Positions 50,413 through 57,437 of a stretch of 64,000 nucleotides of DNA are shown here, piece by piece (positions within the stretch are counted from its first letter, which is position 1; each line of letters starts with the position of its first letter). The translations under genes and the position numbers were made by a program. Location of the stretch: positions 124,001-188,000 of the forward strand of contig NZ_FNWO01000001.1 in the NCBI RefSeq assembly GCF_900108475.1. The letters are read 5' to 3'. The notes beneath the pieces are model-generated. The model saw only the letters and a list, made by a program, of their open reading frames with translations. It searched no databases and was not told the DNA's origin. The DNA is from Magnetospirillum fulvum (GTDB lineage: Bacteria > Pseudomonadota > Alphaproteobacteria > Rhodospirillales > Magnetospirillaceae).

Positions 50413-50447
50413 ACCGGTACTGCCCGAGGGCACCCACCCTCGGGCAG
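50413..50447 (-). terminator. Bidirectional terminator-like hairpin between convergent genes
   Basis: CTGCCCGAGGG (50420-50430) and CCCTCGGGCAG (50437-50447) form a perfect 11-bp stem with a 6-base loop. On the minus strand a TTTTT run follows a few bases later, fitting termination of the small minus-strand genes. On the plus strand it lies 12 bp after the membrane-protein stop without a T run. Confidence 0.75.
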
Positions 50448-50467
50448 GTTACGGATCGGCCTCCCAA

Positions 50468-50680
50468 TCAGGTCAACGGCAACGCCACGTCCCTGACTTT
50501 GCGGAAGCCCTGCTGGCACATCAAATCGTCTGCGGTCAGCATCACCTTTCCCAATCCGTCGATCTGGACCAGACGCACGATCTGGCCCAACCCCGGAACC
50601 GAAATGAGACCGTCCACCGACCACACGACACGGGAACGATTGCCGCTCTCGTAAACATCTCCCAGCTGCACTTTGAGCAT
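50468..50680 (-). CDS. Hypothetical small protein
   Basis: A 70-residue soluble protein I do not recognise. It begins MLKVQLGDVYESGNRSR and looks like a small all-beta fold, with alternating hydrophobic residues (VVWSVDGLISV; IVRLVQIDG) and one Cys near the end. It is 41 bp downstream of the ribbon-helix-helix gene on the same strand and ends before a strong hairpin, so the two probably form one transcript. Confidence 0.6.
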   Translation of the reverse strand: MLKVQLGDVYESGNRSRVVWSVDGLISVPGLGQIVRLVQIDGLGKVMLTADDLMCQQGFRKVRDVALPLT

Positions 50681-50721
50681 TTCCCCAGCCTCGTCTATTC
50701 ACCTGTTTTTCCTTATTATTT

Positions 50722-51204
50722 TTATGCCGTCTGCCGTTTCCTGCCCGACCGCTTCGATCCGGAATCAGAGCCCTCGGCCGGGAAAAACGATGGCGGGGCC
50801 GCAGCTTGCGACAGCATCGCCAAGGCATAGACCCGCAGGGCAGAGGCAAGACTGCGATAGGGATAATCGCGCCGGGCCGCGTCGCACAGCCTGTCCAGGC
50901 TTCCCCCCGTTTCAAAGGCCATCGCCTCGAGAACCTGCCAATATTCTCCTTCCAGCTTGACGCTGGTCCGTCGCCCATCGACCCGCACGTTTCGGCAGAT
51001 CATCGCGGAGATTGAGCGGGGTTCTTCCTTCTCTTCGATGTGGCTTTGCGGTTGAGCAATTCTTTGGTCCAGCGTCCCGACCGCAACCTGGAGAATCGCC
51101 GCCAATGGACCGTTATCCATTGCCAGCGTGCGATCGATCATGCGTTTCAACTCGATCCGCATGTTGATGTCGGCCACGACGCCTTTGGTGTCGCTGCAAC
51201 TCAT
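50722..51204 (-). CDS. Ribbon-helix-helix (RHH_4-like) domain protein
   Basis: A 160-residue protein whose middle part (about 75-135) matches the alphaproteobacterial RHH_4 domain: NVRVDGRRTSVKLEGEYWQV, then a helix EAMAFETGGSLDRLCDAARR and SLASALRVYALAML. Such domains bind DNA or act as small adaptors. The N-terminal 70 residues are of unknown type, and the C-terminal tail is rich in Ser, Lys and Arg. I start at ATG 51204 because a G-rich ribosome site precedes it; another ATG lies at 51219. Confidence 0.75.
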   Translation of the reverse strand: MSCSDTKGVVADINMRIELKRMIDRTLAMDNGPLAAILQVAVGTLDQRIAQPQSHIEEKEEPRSISAMICRNVRVDGRRTSVKLEGEYWQVLEAMAFETGGSLDRLCDAARRDYPYRSLASALRVYALAMLSQAAAPPSFFPAEGSDSGSKRSGRKRQTA

Positions 51205-51650
51205 GTGTCCCCCCACCATCGCCCAGTCGGGAAGGTCGCCGACCCGAAAACAAGTCTAAACGCATGCATTTTATCACCAAATGCATAAGCTTTCTATCAA
51301 AAGCAGGTGTTGGGACGGGAGGTGAATACACCTATTAAGGAATTTGTGCTTAGGTACAGCACCCCGACGCCAAAGCGCGCCTCCTTCCTCCTCGGGGAAG
51401 GCCCCACGCCAAAGGCGGCGGAGTTAAAAGGAATAAGGGTAAGGATGGGGAAGGCAATCCCAATGCAAACCGGGGCGGAGGCAAACGGACGGCCGGGTTG
51501 GCTTTCGCCTCGAATCGCCTTCCCTTTTTTTCCGCCGAACTGTGTTTGATCGATGGTTCGACAAAATTCTTGAAACGAGGCATTGACGGGCCGAAGCAGT
51601 TTCCGCTAGAAACACTGCTCCAGCCACGGTGGTTAGCAACCACCTTCTGC
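51205..51650. other. Noncoding stretch upstream of tRNA-Ser
   Basis: No credible gene in 446 bp. Short frames on both strands lack ribosome sites and family features. A GGTGGTT/AACCACC hairpin at 51628-51644 ends six bases before the tRNA, and a CCTTCC/GGAAGG hairpin is at 51383-51401. The promoter of the RHH gene should lie near 51220-51300, where the DNA is AT-rich. Confidence 0.5.
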
Positions 51651-51743
51651 GGAGGGGTGGGTGAGTGGCTGAAACCAACGGTTTGCTAAACCGTCCTAGG
51701 GTGTCAAACCTTAGCGCGGGTTCGAATCCCGCCCCCTCCGCCA
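51651..51743 (+). tRNA. tRNA-Ser (anticodon GCU)
   Basis: A 93-base tRNA with encoded CCA. The acceptor stem is GGAGGGG (51651-51657) with CCCCTCC (51733-51739). The anticodon stem is ACGGT/ACCGT with loop TTGCTAA and anticodon GCT at 51685-51687. There is a long class II variable arm and the T-arm GCGGGTTCGAATCCCGC. It reads AGC/AGU serine codons. Confidence 0.97.
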
Positions 51744-51789
51744 CCTTGCCTCGGCAAGGATTCATTGCGACTTAACGCCGACGTCTGAC

Positions 51790-51807
51790 GGATGTTATCC
51801 AACATCC
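51790..51807 (+). promoter_or_regulatory. Leader hairpin before the MFS transporter gene
   Basis: GGATGTT-ATCC-AACATCC is a perfect 7-bp palindrome ending six bases before the GGAGG ribosome site of the MFS gene. It could be an operator or an mRNA hairpin affecting ribosome access. Confidence 0.4.
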
Positions 51808-51818
51808 GAACCGGAGGA

Positions 51819-53132
51819 ATGATGGTGCCCCCCTCCGCCCAGGCCGTTGCCGCCGCGTATCGCAAGGTCGATCTCCGCATCCTTCCCTTTCTGTTTCTCT
51901 GCTACATCCTGGCCTATCTCGACCGGGTCAATGTCGGCTTTGCCAAATTGCAGATGTCGAGCGATCTGGGCCTCAGCGACGCGGCCTATGCCAGCGGCGC
52001 AGGAATCTTCTTTCTCGGCTATTTCTTTTTCGAGGTGCCGAGCAATCTGGCCCTGCGGCGATTTGGTGCCAGACGGTGGATTGCCCGCATCATGATGAGT
52101 TGGGGATTGGTGTCGGCGGCGATGATGTTCGTTACCGACGAAACCGTCTTTCTCGTGATGCGCTTTCTGCTTGGCATCGCCGAGGCCGGGTTCTTTCCCG
52201 GCATCATCTTCTATCTGACCCTGTGGTATCCCTCGTCGATGCGGGCGAGCCGGACCGCTTGGTTCATGGCGGCGGTTCCGCTGGCCGGGGTGATCGGCAA
52301 TCCGATTTCAGGGTTGATCATGGAAACCCTGTCGGGGACGGCGGGGCTGGCCGGATGGCAATGGCTGTTTGTGGTCGAAGGTATCCCCTCGGTGCTGGTC
52401 GGCATCTGGGTGCTGTTTCACCTCGACAGTTCGATCGCCGAGGCGAAATGGCTGACCGACGCGCAAAAAGCGATCTTGTCCGCCAACCTGGAATCGGGTG
52501 AAGCACGTAAACCAAAGCGAAATCTGGCCGACGCCTTTACGTCGGGCAAGGTCTATGCGCTGTGCCTCGTTTACGCCACCCTGACCATCGGTCTTTACGG
52601 CATCACCTTCTGGCTGCCGACGATCGTTCATTCCTTTGGCGTCCAGAGCTATCTCGATGTCGGTCTGGTGTCGGCGATTCCCTATGGCGTGGCAACGGTG
52701 GGCATGATCCTGATCAGCCGCCATTCCGACCGCAGCGGGGAACGGCGGCTGCATTTCGTCTGTACGGTCACCGCCGGTGCGGCAGGGCTGATACTGAGCG
52801 GCCTGTTTGCCGATTCGCCTCTGCTGGCGACGGCGTTTCTGTCGATCGGGGCCTTGGGGGTGATCGGCGCGTTGCCTTTGTTCTGGCCGATCCCGACCGC
52901 GTTCCTGACCGGCACCGCCGCCGCCGCCGGAATCGGCTTCATCAACGCCGTCGGCAATCTGGGCGGCTATATCGGCCCCAACATGGCGATCTGGACCCGG
53001 GTCTTATCGTCCGACCGTTCCGCCGCCCTGTATGCGATTTCCGTCCTGCTGCTGCTGGGCGGGGCGATCGTGCTGAAGCTGCCCCCTCAAACCACCGAAC
53101 CGACTCAGGAACCCACGCCCCCCTTGGCATGA
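51819..53132 (+). CDS. MFS transporter, anion:cation symporter (ACS/phthalate permease) family
   Basis: A 437-residue transporter with 12 predicted helices. The N-terminal part has RKVDLRILPFLFLCYILAYLDRVNVGFAKLQM, split across TM1 and its loop in the ACS-family way, and the TM2-TM3 loop has LALRRFGARRWI. ACS members import organic acids such as phthalate, tartrate or hexuronates; the substrate here is unknown. GGAGG precedes tandem ATG codons at 51819 and 51822. It begins 75 bp after tRNA-Ser. Confidence 0.88.
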   Translation: MMVPPSAQAVAAAYRKVDLRILPFLFLCYILAYLDRVNVGFAKLQMSSDLGLSDAAYASGAGIFFLGYFFFEVPSNLALRRFGARRWIARIMMSWGLVSAAMMFVTDETVFLVMRFLLGIAEAGFFPGIIFYLTLWYPSSMRASRTAWFMAAVPLAGVIGNPISGLIMETLSGTAGLAGWQWLFVVEGIPSVLVGIWVLFHLDSSIAEAKWLTDAQKAILSANLESGEARKPKRNLADAFTSGKVYALCLVYATLTIGLYGITFWLPTIVHSFGVQSYLDVGLVSAIPYGVATVGMILISRHSDRSGERRLHFVCTVTAGAAGLILSGLFADSPLLATAFLSIGALGVIGALPLFWPIPTAFLTGTAAAAGIGFINAVGNLGGYIGPNMAIWTRVLSSDRSAALYAISVLLLLGGAIVLKLPPQTTEPTQEPTPPLA

Positions 53133-53174
53133 GGCGGGACGACGCGACTCCGATTAATCTTGTTGGGTGGACGA

Positions 53175-53211
53175 AAGTATACCCCGTTCTCGCCTAAGAT
53201 GGGGTACACTT
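53175..53211. promoter_or_regulatory. Inverted repeat upstream of the response regulator
   Basis: AAGTATACCCC (53175-53185) pairs with GGGGTACACTT (53201-53211) over 11 positions with one mismatch, around a 15-base centre. It lies 33 bp before the response-regulator start, so it may be an operator; it is also 42 bp after the MFS stop, though no T run follows. Confidence 0.45.
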
Positions 53212-53244
53212 ACACTCATTCGTAATGATAGGACGTGTATCACG

Positions 53245-53685
53245 ATGCCGTCCCCTTATGCCGTTCTGATGGTTGACGACGATCCCGGGGATGCCGGTCT
53301 GGTCAAGGCGGCGTTTTCCGTTGGCCGCTACCCCTGTCGGCTGGACCATGTCGCCGATGGAATTGCGGCGATGGAATTCCTTCGCGACGGAACCATCGGA
53401 AAAAACGGCACTCCCCGACCCGACCTGATCCTGCTCGACATCAACATGCCACGCAAAAACGGGCACGATGTTCTGAACGAACTGAAAGCCGACACCCATT
53501 TGCGCGACATTCCGGTGGTGATGCTGACCACCTCGGACGCCGAGCGCGACATCGCCATCGCCTACCGTTCCGGAGCGTCGGGCTATGTCACCAAGCCGGT
53601 TGATGTCGATGCCCTGTTCGCCGCGATCCAGGGCATTCAGGAATATTGGTTCGGGGTAATGCGGCTCCCCGGCCATCGCGCCTGA
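53245..53685 (+). CDS. Single-domain response regulator (CheY/Rcp1-like)
   Basis: A 146-residue receiver domain without an output domain. It has AVLMVDDDPGDAGLVKAAF with the acidic pair, the phospho-acceptor Asp in LILLDINMPRKNG (about 63), Thr in VVMLTTSDAE, and Lys in GYVTKPVDVDAL. The IGKNG-rich loop before the phospho-acceptor is typical of Rcp1-type regulators that pair with phytochrome-like or hybrid kinases. No kinase is adjacent. The start is ATG 53245. Confidence 0.9.
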   Translation: MPSPYAVLMVDDDPGDAGLVKAAFSVGRYPCRLDHVADGIAAMEFLRDGTIGKNGTPRPDLILLDINMPRKNGHDVLNELKADTHLRDIPVVMLTTSDAERDIAIAYRSGASGYVTKPVDVDALFAAIQGIQEYWFGVMRLPGHRA

Positions 53686-53707
53686 CCGATCCGGGAAACC
53701 GGGCGAT

Positions 53708-54069
53708 CCGAACCGGCTCGGTTCGGGGGCTGAACGCCCCCTCCCCTCTTGTCGATTCTCCCGTGAAAAAGTCCCTCGCTGTCGCTCGGTGTACTTTTTC
53801 CCGTTGGATTAAAAGGAGAAAAATGGGCTAGGGGCGGCCCAGCGCCCATTTTTCGTGTTGTATGTTTCACCAGCTTTGCGCCGCTTAAGCGCGCAAAACT
53901 GGTGAAATCCCGCCTCCGAAGCCGTGGGCGTCGCCCATCGGCCTCGGAGGGAACCAAATCCATCCCCGCGCGGAAAGCTTGATTGAGCACGGGGATTCTT
54001 TTTGAACCGGGGAAAAGTACACTGAGGCCAAAGGCCGAAGGACTTTTTCACGACCGACTTGTCGATTCT
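53708..54069. repeat. Hairpin-rich noncoding element with terminal inverted repeats and flanking 12-bp direct repeats
   Basis: The gap between the response regulator and cbpA has no gene but is packed with inverted repeats. Outer arms CGTGAAAAAGTCC (53762-53774) and GGACTTTTTCACG (54040-54052) are perfectly inverted. Inside them GTGTACTTTTTCCCG and CGGGGAAAAGTACAC match in 14 of 15. Between lie GAAAAATGGGC/GCCCATTTTTC (53818-53854), TTTCACCAG/CTGGTGAAA with inner TTTGCGC/GCGCAAA (53865-53907), CCTCCGA..TCGGAGG (53913-53950) and ATCCCCG/CGGGGAT (53962-53996). CTTGTCGATTCT occurs at 53748-53759 and 54058-54069. A separate CCGAACCG/CGGTTCGG hairpin (53708-53726) and GGGGGC/GCCCCC (53725-53741) precede it. 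A MITE-like insertion or a structured RNA are both possible. Confidence 0.7.
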
Positions 54070-55006
54070 AGACCATCCCAGCGCGGGCGCGAGGGTCATA
54101 GCCGTTGCGCGGCCCCCATTTCTCGATCAGTTTTTTGAACTCGGAGTCGTTCTCGGGCAGCATCACCCGCAGCGTGACCAGTTGATCGCCCCGAGCCCCG
54201 TCCGCCCCGACGATTCCCTTCCCCTTCAGCCGCAACACCCCACCGCCATTCGAATCGGGCGGAACGCTGAGGGTGACCTTGCCGTCGATCGTCGGCACGG
54301 TGACCTTGCCGCCCAGCACCGCTTCCTGCACCGAGATCGGCAGATCGACCAGGATGTCGAGATCGCGGCGGACGAAATAGGGATGGCTTTCGACATGGAG
54401 GTCGATGAAGGCGTCGGGAACGATTGCGGCGGTCGGACCGGCGGGTTGCCCCTGCCCCTTCAGCCGCAGGGTCTGACCGTCAGTGGCCCCAGCTGGAATC
54501 TTGACCTCGACGGTGCGTCCGGTGATCAAGGTCACCCGCTTGGTTGCGCCCATGGCGGCGTCGGTAAACGACACAGTCAGCGAATGACGAACCTCACTGC
54601 CGCCGCGATGGGTCTCGGCACGGGCGGCGCGGCCCTGGGCCTTGCGACGCATCATCTCGGCCAGAATGTCGTCGGCATCGTCACCAAAGGAAAAGCCACT
54701 GCGCGAGCCCCAGGCCGACCCGGCCGAGCCCCAATCGGTGCCGCCGCCCGTCCCCGGACGCCAGGTCGAGCGAGTCCGCCTCGGCGCGCCGGACGCGTCG
54801 ATCTCGCCGGAATCGTACTGGCCCCGCCGAGTCGAATCCGACAGGAAGTCATAGGCGGCAGAGATGTCCTTGAACCGCTCCTCGCCCTTTTTGTCACCGG
54901 GATTGAGGTCGGGGTGCAACTCGCGCGCCAGGGCGCGGTAAGCCTTCTTGATTTCGTCGTCGCTGGCGGTCTTGGCCACGCCCAGAATCTGATAAGGATC
55001 TTTCAC
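54068..55006 (-). CDS. cbpA: CbpA-like DnaJ family co-chaperone
   Basis: A 312-residue type II J-protein. The N-terminal J domain has DPYQILGVAKTASDDEIKKA and the HPD motif at about 31-33. A Gly/Ser-rich linker follows, then the DnaJ C-terminal domains (VSFTDAAMGATKRVTL; VEVKIPAGATDGQTLRLKG). There is no zinc-finger region, which separates it from DnaJ. It would stimulate DnaK. Its TAG stop lies in the right-hand direct repeat of the hairpin-rich element. Confidence 0.9.
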   Translation of the reverse strand: MKDPYQILGVAKTASDDEIKKAYRALARELHPDLNPGDKKGEERFKDISAAYDFLSDSTRRGQYDSGEIDASGAPRRTRSTWRPGTGGGTDWGSAGSAWGSRSGFSFGDDADDILAEMMRRKAQGRAARAETHRGGSEVRHSLTVSFTDAAMGATKRVTLITGRTVEVKIPAGATDGQTLRLKGQGQPAGPTAAIVPDAFIDLHVESHPYFVRRDLDILVDLPISVQEAVLGGKVTVPTIDGKVTLSVPPDSNGGGVLRLKGKGIVGADGARGDQLVTLRVMLPENDSEFKKLIEKWGPRNGYDPRARAGMV

Positions 55007-55291
55007 TGTATCGGCGTCCGCATGATCGAGAAAAAGCAGGGGGTGGGAGAAGTCGGGCTCCCATCGGGCGGCATGTTACGGAAACTCGGCCAACTTCACC
55101 ACCGGGGAATACACCGCCCTCGTGACGGGAGCGGATCGGCGACGCTGAAATGACGGCAAGGAAACACCAAATTGCGGCTGCATCTCAGTCTCTGCGCGTC
55201 AAGACCAGAGTCAAGGAACGACTACCATATAAGAGAAAATTAGGGCATTTTGAGGGGCCCCCGGCAAAGGGGAACCATTCCACAGGATATC

Positions 55292-55894
55292 ATGCCCCAT
55301 ACCTCGATACCGGCTGACGGGAACGACCCGCTTCCCCAATTTCACGCCTGGATGGACGAAGCCGCCCGCCACGAACCCAACGATCCCAACGCGATGGCGC
55401 TTGCCACTGCCGATGCGAGCGGTCGTCCCAGCGTGCGGATGGTGTTGTTAAAGGGCGCGGACGAGCGCGGTTTTGTCTTCTACACCAATTTGGAAAGTCG
55501 CAAGGGCTGCGATCTGGCCGAAAACCCCCAGGCTGCCTTGTGCTTTCACTGGAAAAGCCTGAAGCGTCAGATCCGGGTCGAAGGGGCAATCGAACCGGTC
55601 TCGGACGAAGAGGCCGATGCCTATTACGCCAGCCGCCCTCGCGCCAGCCAAATCGGGGCCTGGGCCTCACGCCAATCGCAGCGTCTGACCGGCCGATTCG
55701 AACTCGAGCGGAGAATTGCCGAGTTCACGGCCCGCTTCGGGTTGGGCACGGTACCGCGCCCGCCGCACTGGTCGGGCTTTCGTCTGGTGCCGCAACGGAT
55801 CGAATTCTGGCAGGACCGCCAATTCCGCCTGCACGACCGGCAGGTTTTTCTTCGGGAAAATGGACAATGGACGATCGTCACTCTGTTCCCGTAG
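55292..55894 (+). CDS. pdxH: Pyridoxamine 5'-phosphate oxidase
   Basis: PdxH oxidises pyridoxine or pyridoxamine 5'-phosphate to pyridoxal 5'-phosphate with FMN, completing the pathway that includes PdxJ in this window. The 200-residue product has [56 protein letters not shown] and the C-terminal [19 protein letters not shown] start at ATG 55292, with ACAGGA nearby, rather than at 55250. It overlaps the CDF gene by 28 bp. Confidence 0.95.
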   Translation: MPHTSIPADGNDPLPQFHAWMDEAARHEPNDPNAMALATADASGRPSVRMVLLKGADERGFVFYTNLESRKGCDLAENPQAALCFHWKSLKRQIRVEGAIEPVSDEEADAYYASRPRASQIGAWASRQSQRLTGRFELERRIAEFTARFGLGTVPRPPHWSGFRLVPQRIEFWQDRQFRLHDRQVFLRENGQWTIVTLFP

Positions 55895-56811
55895 CGTCGG
55901 CCTCCTCGCGGGAGGCCGAACAGGCCGAGGCCCGGCTGATGCGGCTGGCGACCTATGCCTCGACTGCGACGGCGGCGCTGTTGATCGCGGCCAAGCTGGC
56001 TGCCTGGATCGCTACCGGCTCGGTCGCGCTGCTTTCGACCCTGATCGATTCGGCGCTCGATCTCGCCGCCTCGGCGCTGAACCTGATGGCGGTGCGTCAG
56101 GCGCTGCAACCGGCCGATCACGAACACCGCTTCGGCCACGGCAAGGCCGAGGCGCTGGCCGGACTCGGGCAGGCGGCGTTCATCGTCGGTTCGGGCGGTC
56201 TGCTGCTGGTCGAGGCGGGGGGCCGTCTGGTCCACCCCGAACCGGTCAATCATGGCGAGTGGGGTATCGCCGTGATGGTGTTCTCGATCCTGGCCACCCT
56301 GGCCCTGGTTACGTTCCAGCGCCGGGTGGTGGCCCGGACCAAGTCGCTGGCGATCTCGGCGGATTCGTTGCATTACGCTGGCGACGTCGCGATCAATGCC
56401 AGCGTCATCGTCTCGCTCTTGCTGGCGATGGGGCCGGGCTGGACCATCGCCGATCCGATCTTCGCGATCGCGATCGGCCTGTGGCTGATGTACAACGCGG
56501 CCCAGATCGCGCGGGGCGCTCTCGACACGCTGATGGACCGCGAATTGCCGGATTCCGACCGCGACAACATCCGCAGACTGACCCTAGCCCATCCCGAAGT
56601 GCGCAGCATGCACGATTTGCGGACCCGGACCTCGGGTCGACAGGGCTTTATTCAGCTTCATCTCGAATTGCCGGGGGATTTGCCGCTGGCAGAGGCACAC
56701 CGGATCGCCGACGAGGTCGAAGCGGCAATCCTGGCGGAATACCCCCGCTTCGAGATCATCATTCACCAGGATCCGGATGAGGTTGTCGAGATCCATCCGA
56801 TTCCGGACTAA
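55867..56811 (+). CDS. Cation diffusion facilitator, FieF-like
   Basis: A 314-residue divalent metal exporter with six helices and a C-terminal cytoplasmic domain. The transport-site pattern DSALD (TM2) and HYAGD (TM5) matches FieF-type Zn/Fe carriers (D-x3-D and H-x3-D). The C-terminal domain has His and Asp residues ([16 protein letters not shown]) that may bind metal. The start is ATG 55867 inside the end of pdxH, so translation is probably coupled. Its last 53 bp overlap the convergent XRE gene. Confidence 0.9.
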   Translation: MDDRHSVPVASASSREAEQAEARLMRLATYASTATAALLIAAKLAAWIATGSVALLSTLIDSALDLAASALNLMAVRQALQPADHEHRFGHGKAEALAGLGQAAFIVGSGGLLLVEAGGRLVHPEPVNHGEWGIAVMVFSILATLALVTFQRRVVARTKSLAISADSLHYAGDVAINASVIVSLLLAMGPGWTIADPIFAIAIGLWLMYNAAQIARGALDTLMDRELPDSDRDNIRRLTLAHPEVRSMHDLRTRTSGRQGFIQLHLELPGDLPLAEAHRIADEVEAAILAEYPRFEIIIHQDPDEVVEIHPIPD

Positions 56812-57280
56812 GCCGCCCCCGCTCGGCGTGACGCTCGAGCTGTACCCCTAAAGCACGGGCGAGGTCGTGTACGCGACGACGTACCGACGGATCGTTGATC
56901 CGGTAATAGACCCGGATCAAATCGAGAGTTTCGCGACTGTTGACGGCCAGAACCGGGGGCAGCTCCGGTTCTGTCTCCAGCTTGGCCAGATGGCGGGGGC
57001 TGGCCTGCTTCACCTGCTCGTTCATTTCGTCATAGAAATAATCGACCGACACATCAAGTGCGCGGGCGAGATCGTACAGCCGTGACGCGCCGACGCGGTT
57101 GGCCCCGCTTTCGTATTTCTGAATCTGCTGGAAGGTCAGCCCCAGCAAGCACGCCAAAGCGTCCTGACTGAGGCCGAGCACCATCCGGCGCAGGCGCAAA
57201 CGCTCACCGACATGAATATCGACGGGGTTAGGACGCCCGGAAAGCGTGCGTCCTCGGCTTTTTGAACGAGTGTTTGACAC
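56759..57280 (-). CDS. XRE family transcriptional regulator
   Basis: A 173-residue regulator. It has an N-terminal helix-turn-helix: VGERLRLRRMVLGLSQDALA with LTFQQIQKYESGANR (about 24-60). The YESGANRVGASRLYDLARAL pattern is common in alphaproteobacterial regulators of this class. The C-terminal half (ETLDLIRVYYRINDPSVRRR) is a helical region of unknown ligand. Its 3' end overlaps the CDF gene convergently. Upstream inverted repeats suggest autoregulation. Confidence 0.88.
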   Translation of the reverse strand: MSNTRSKSRGRTLSGRPNPVDIHVGERLRLRRMVLGLSQDALACLLGLTFQQIQKYESGANRVGASRLYDLARALDVSVDYFYDEMNEQVKQASPRHLAKLETEPELPPVLAVNSRETLDLIRVYYRINDPSVRRRVHDLARALGVQLERHAERGRLSPESDGSRQPHPDPGE

Positions 57281-57293
57281 GATATAATCCGCC

Positions 57294-57403
57294 TAGGTTG
57301 CGAATCCCCTGGTTTGTCCGGATTGACAAAACCCTGACGTAACATCCTTGCACACTCGGCAACCTAAGAAAATATATGAAATCGCGTAACGACCTTAGGT
57401 CGT
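57294..57403 (-). promoter_or_regulatory. Inverted repeats in the upstream region of the XRE gene
   Basis: Three symmetric elements occupy the 157-bp gap: TAGGTTGC (57294-57301) with GCAACCTA (57359-57366), TTTGTC-CGGATT-GACAAA (57313-57330), and the 15-bp palindrome ACGACCT-T-AGGTCGT (57389-57403). The first two would flank or overlap the XRE promoter; the third could serve the regulator or lie at the end of cysI. They are candidate operator sites by position. Confidence 0.45.
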
Positions 57404-57437
57404 ACACTCCATAAAAACTCCATTCAGAAAAAATTTA

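Noticed and set aside
51307-51549. Short frames upstream of tRNA-Ser
   Set aside because: Frames on both strands compete, none has a ribosome site, and composition is not gene-like.
51651-51743. tRNA-Ser as an integration site
   Set aside because: No integrase, no partial tRNA copy and no change of content downstream were seen.
53637-53990. 117-codon minus-strand frame across the hairpin-rich element
   Set aside because: It runs through hairpins and into the response-regulator gene and shows no conserved features; the structure explains the lack of stops.
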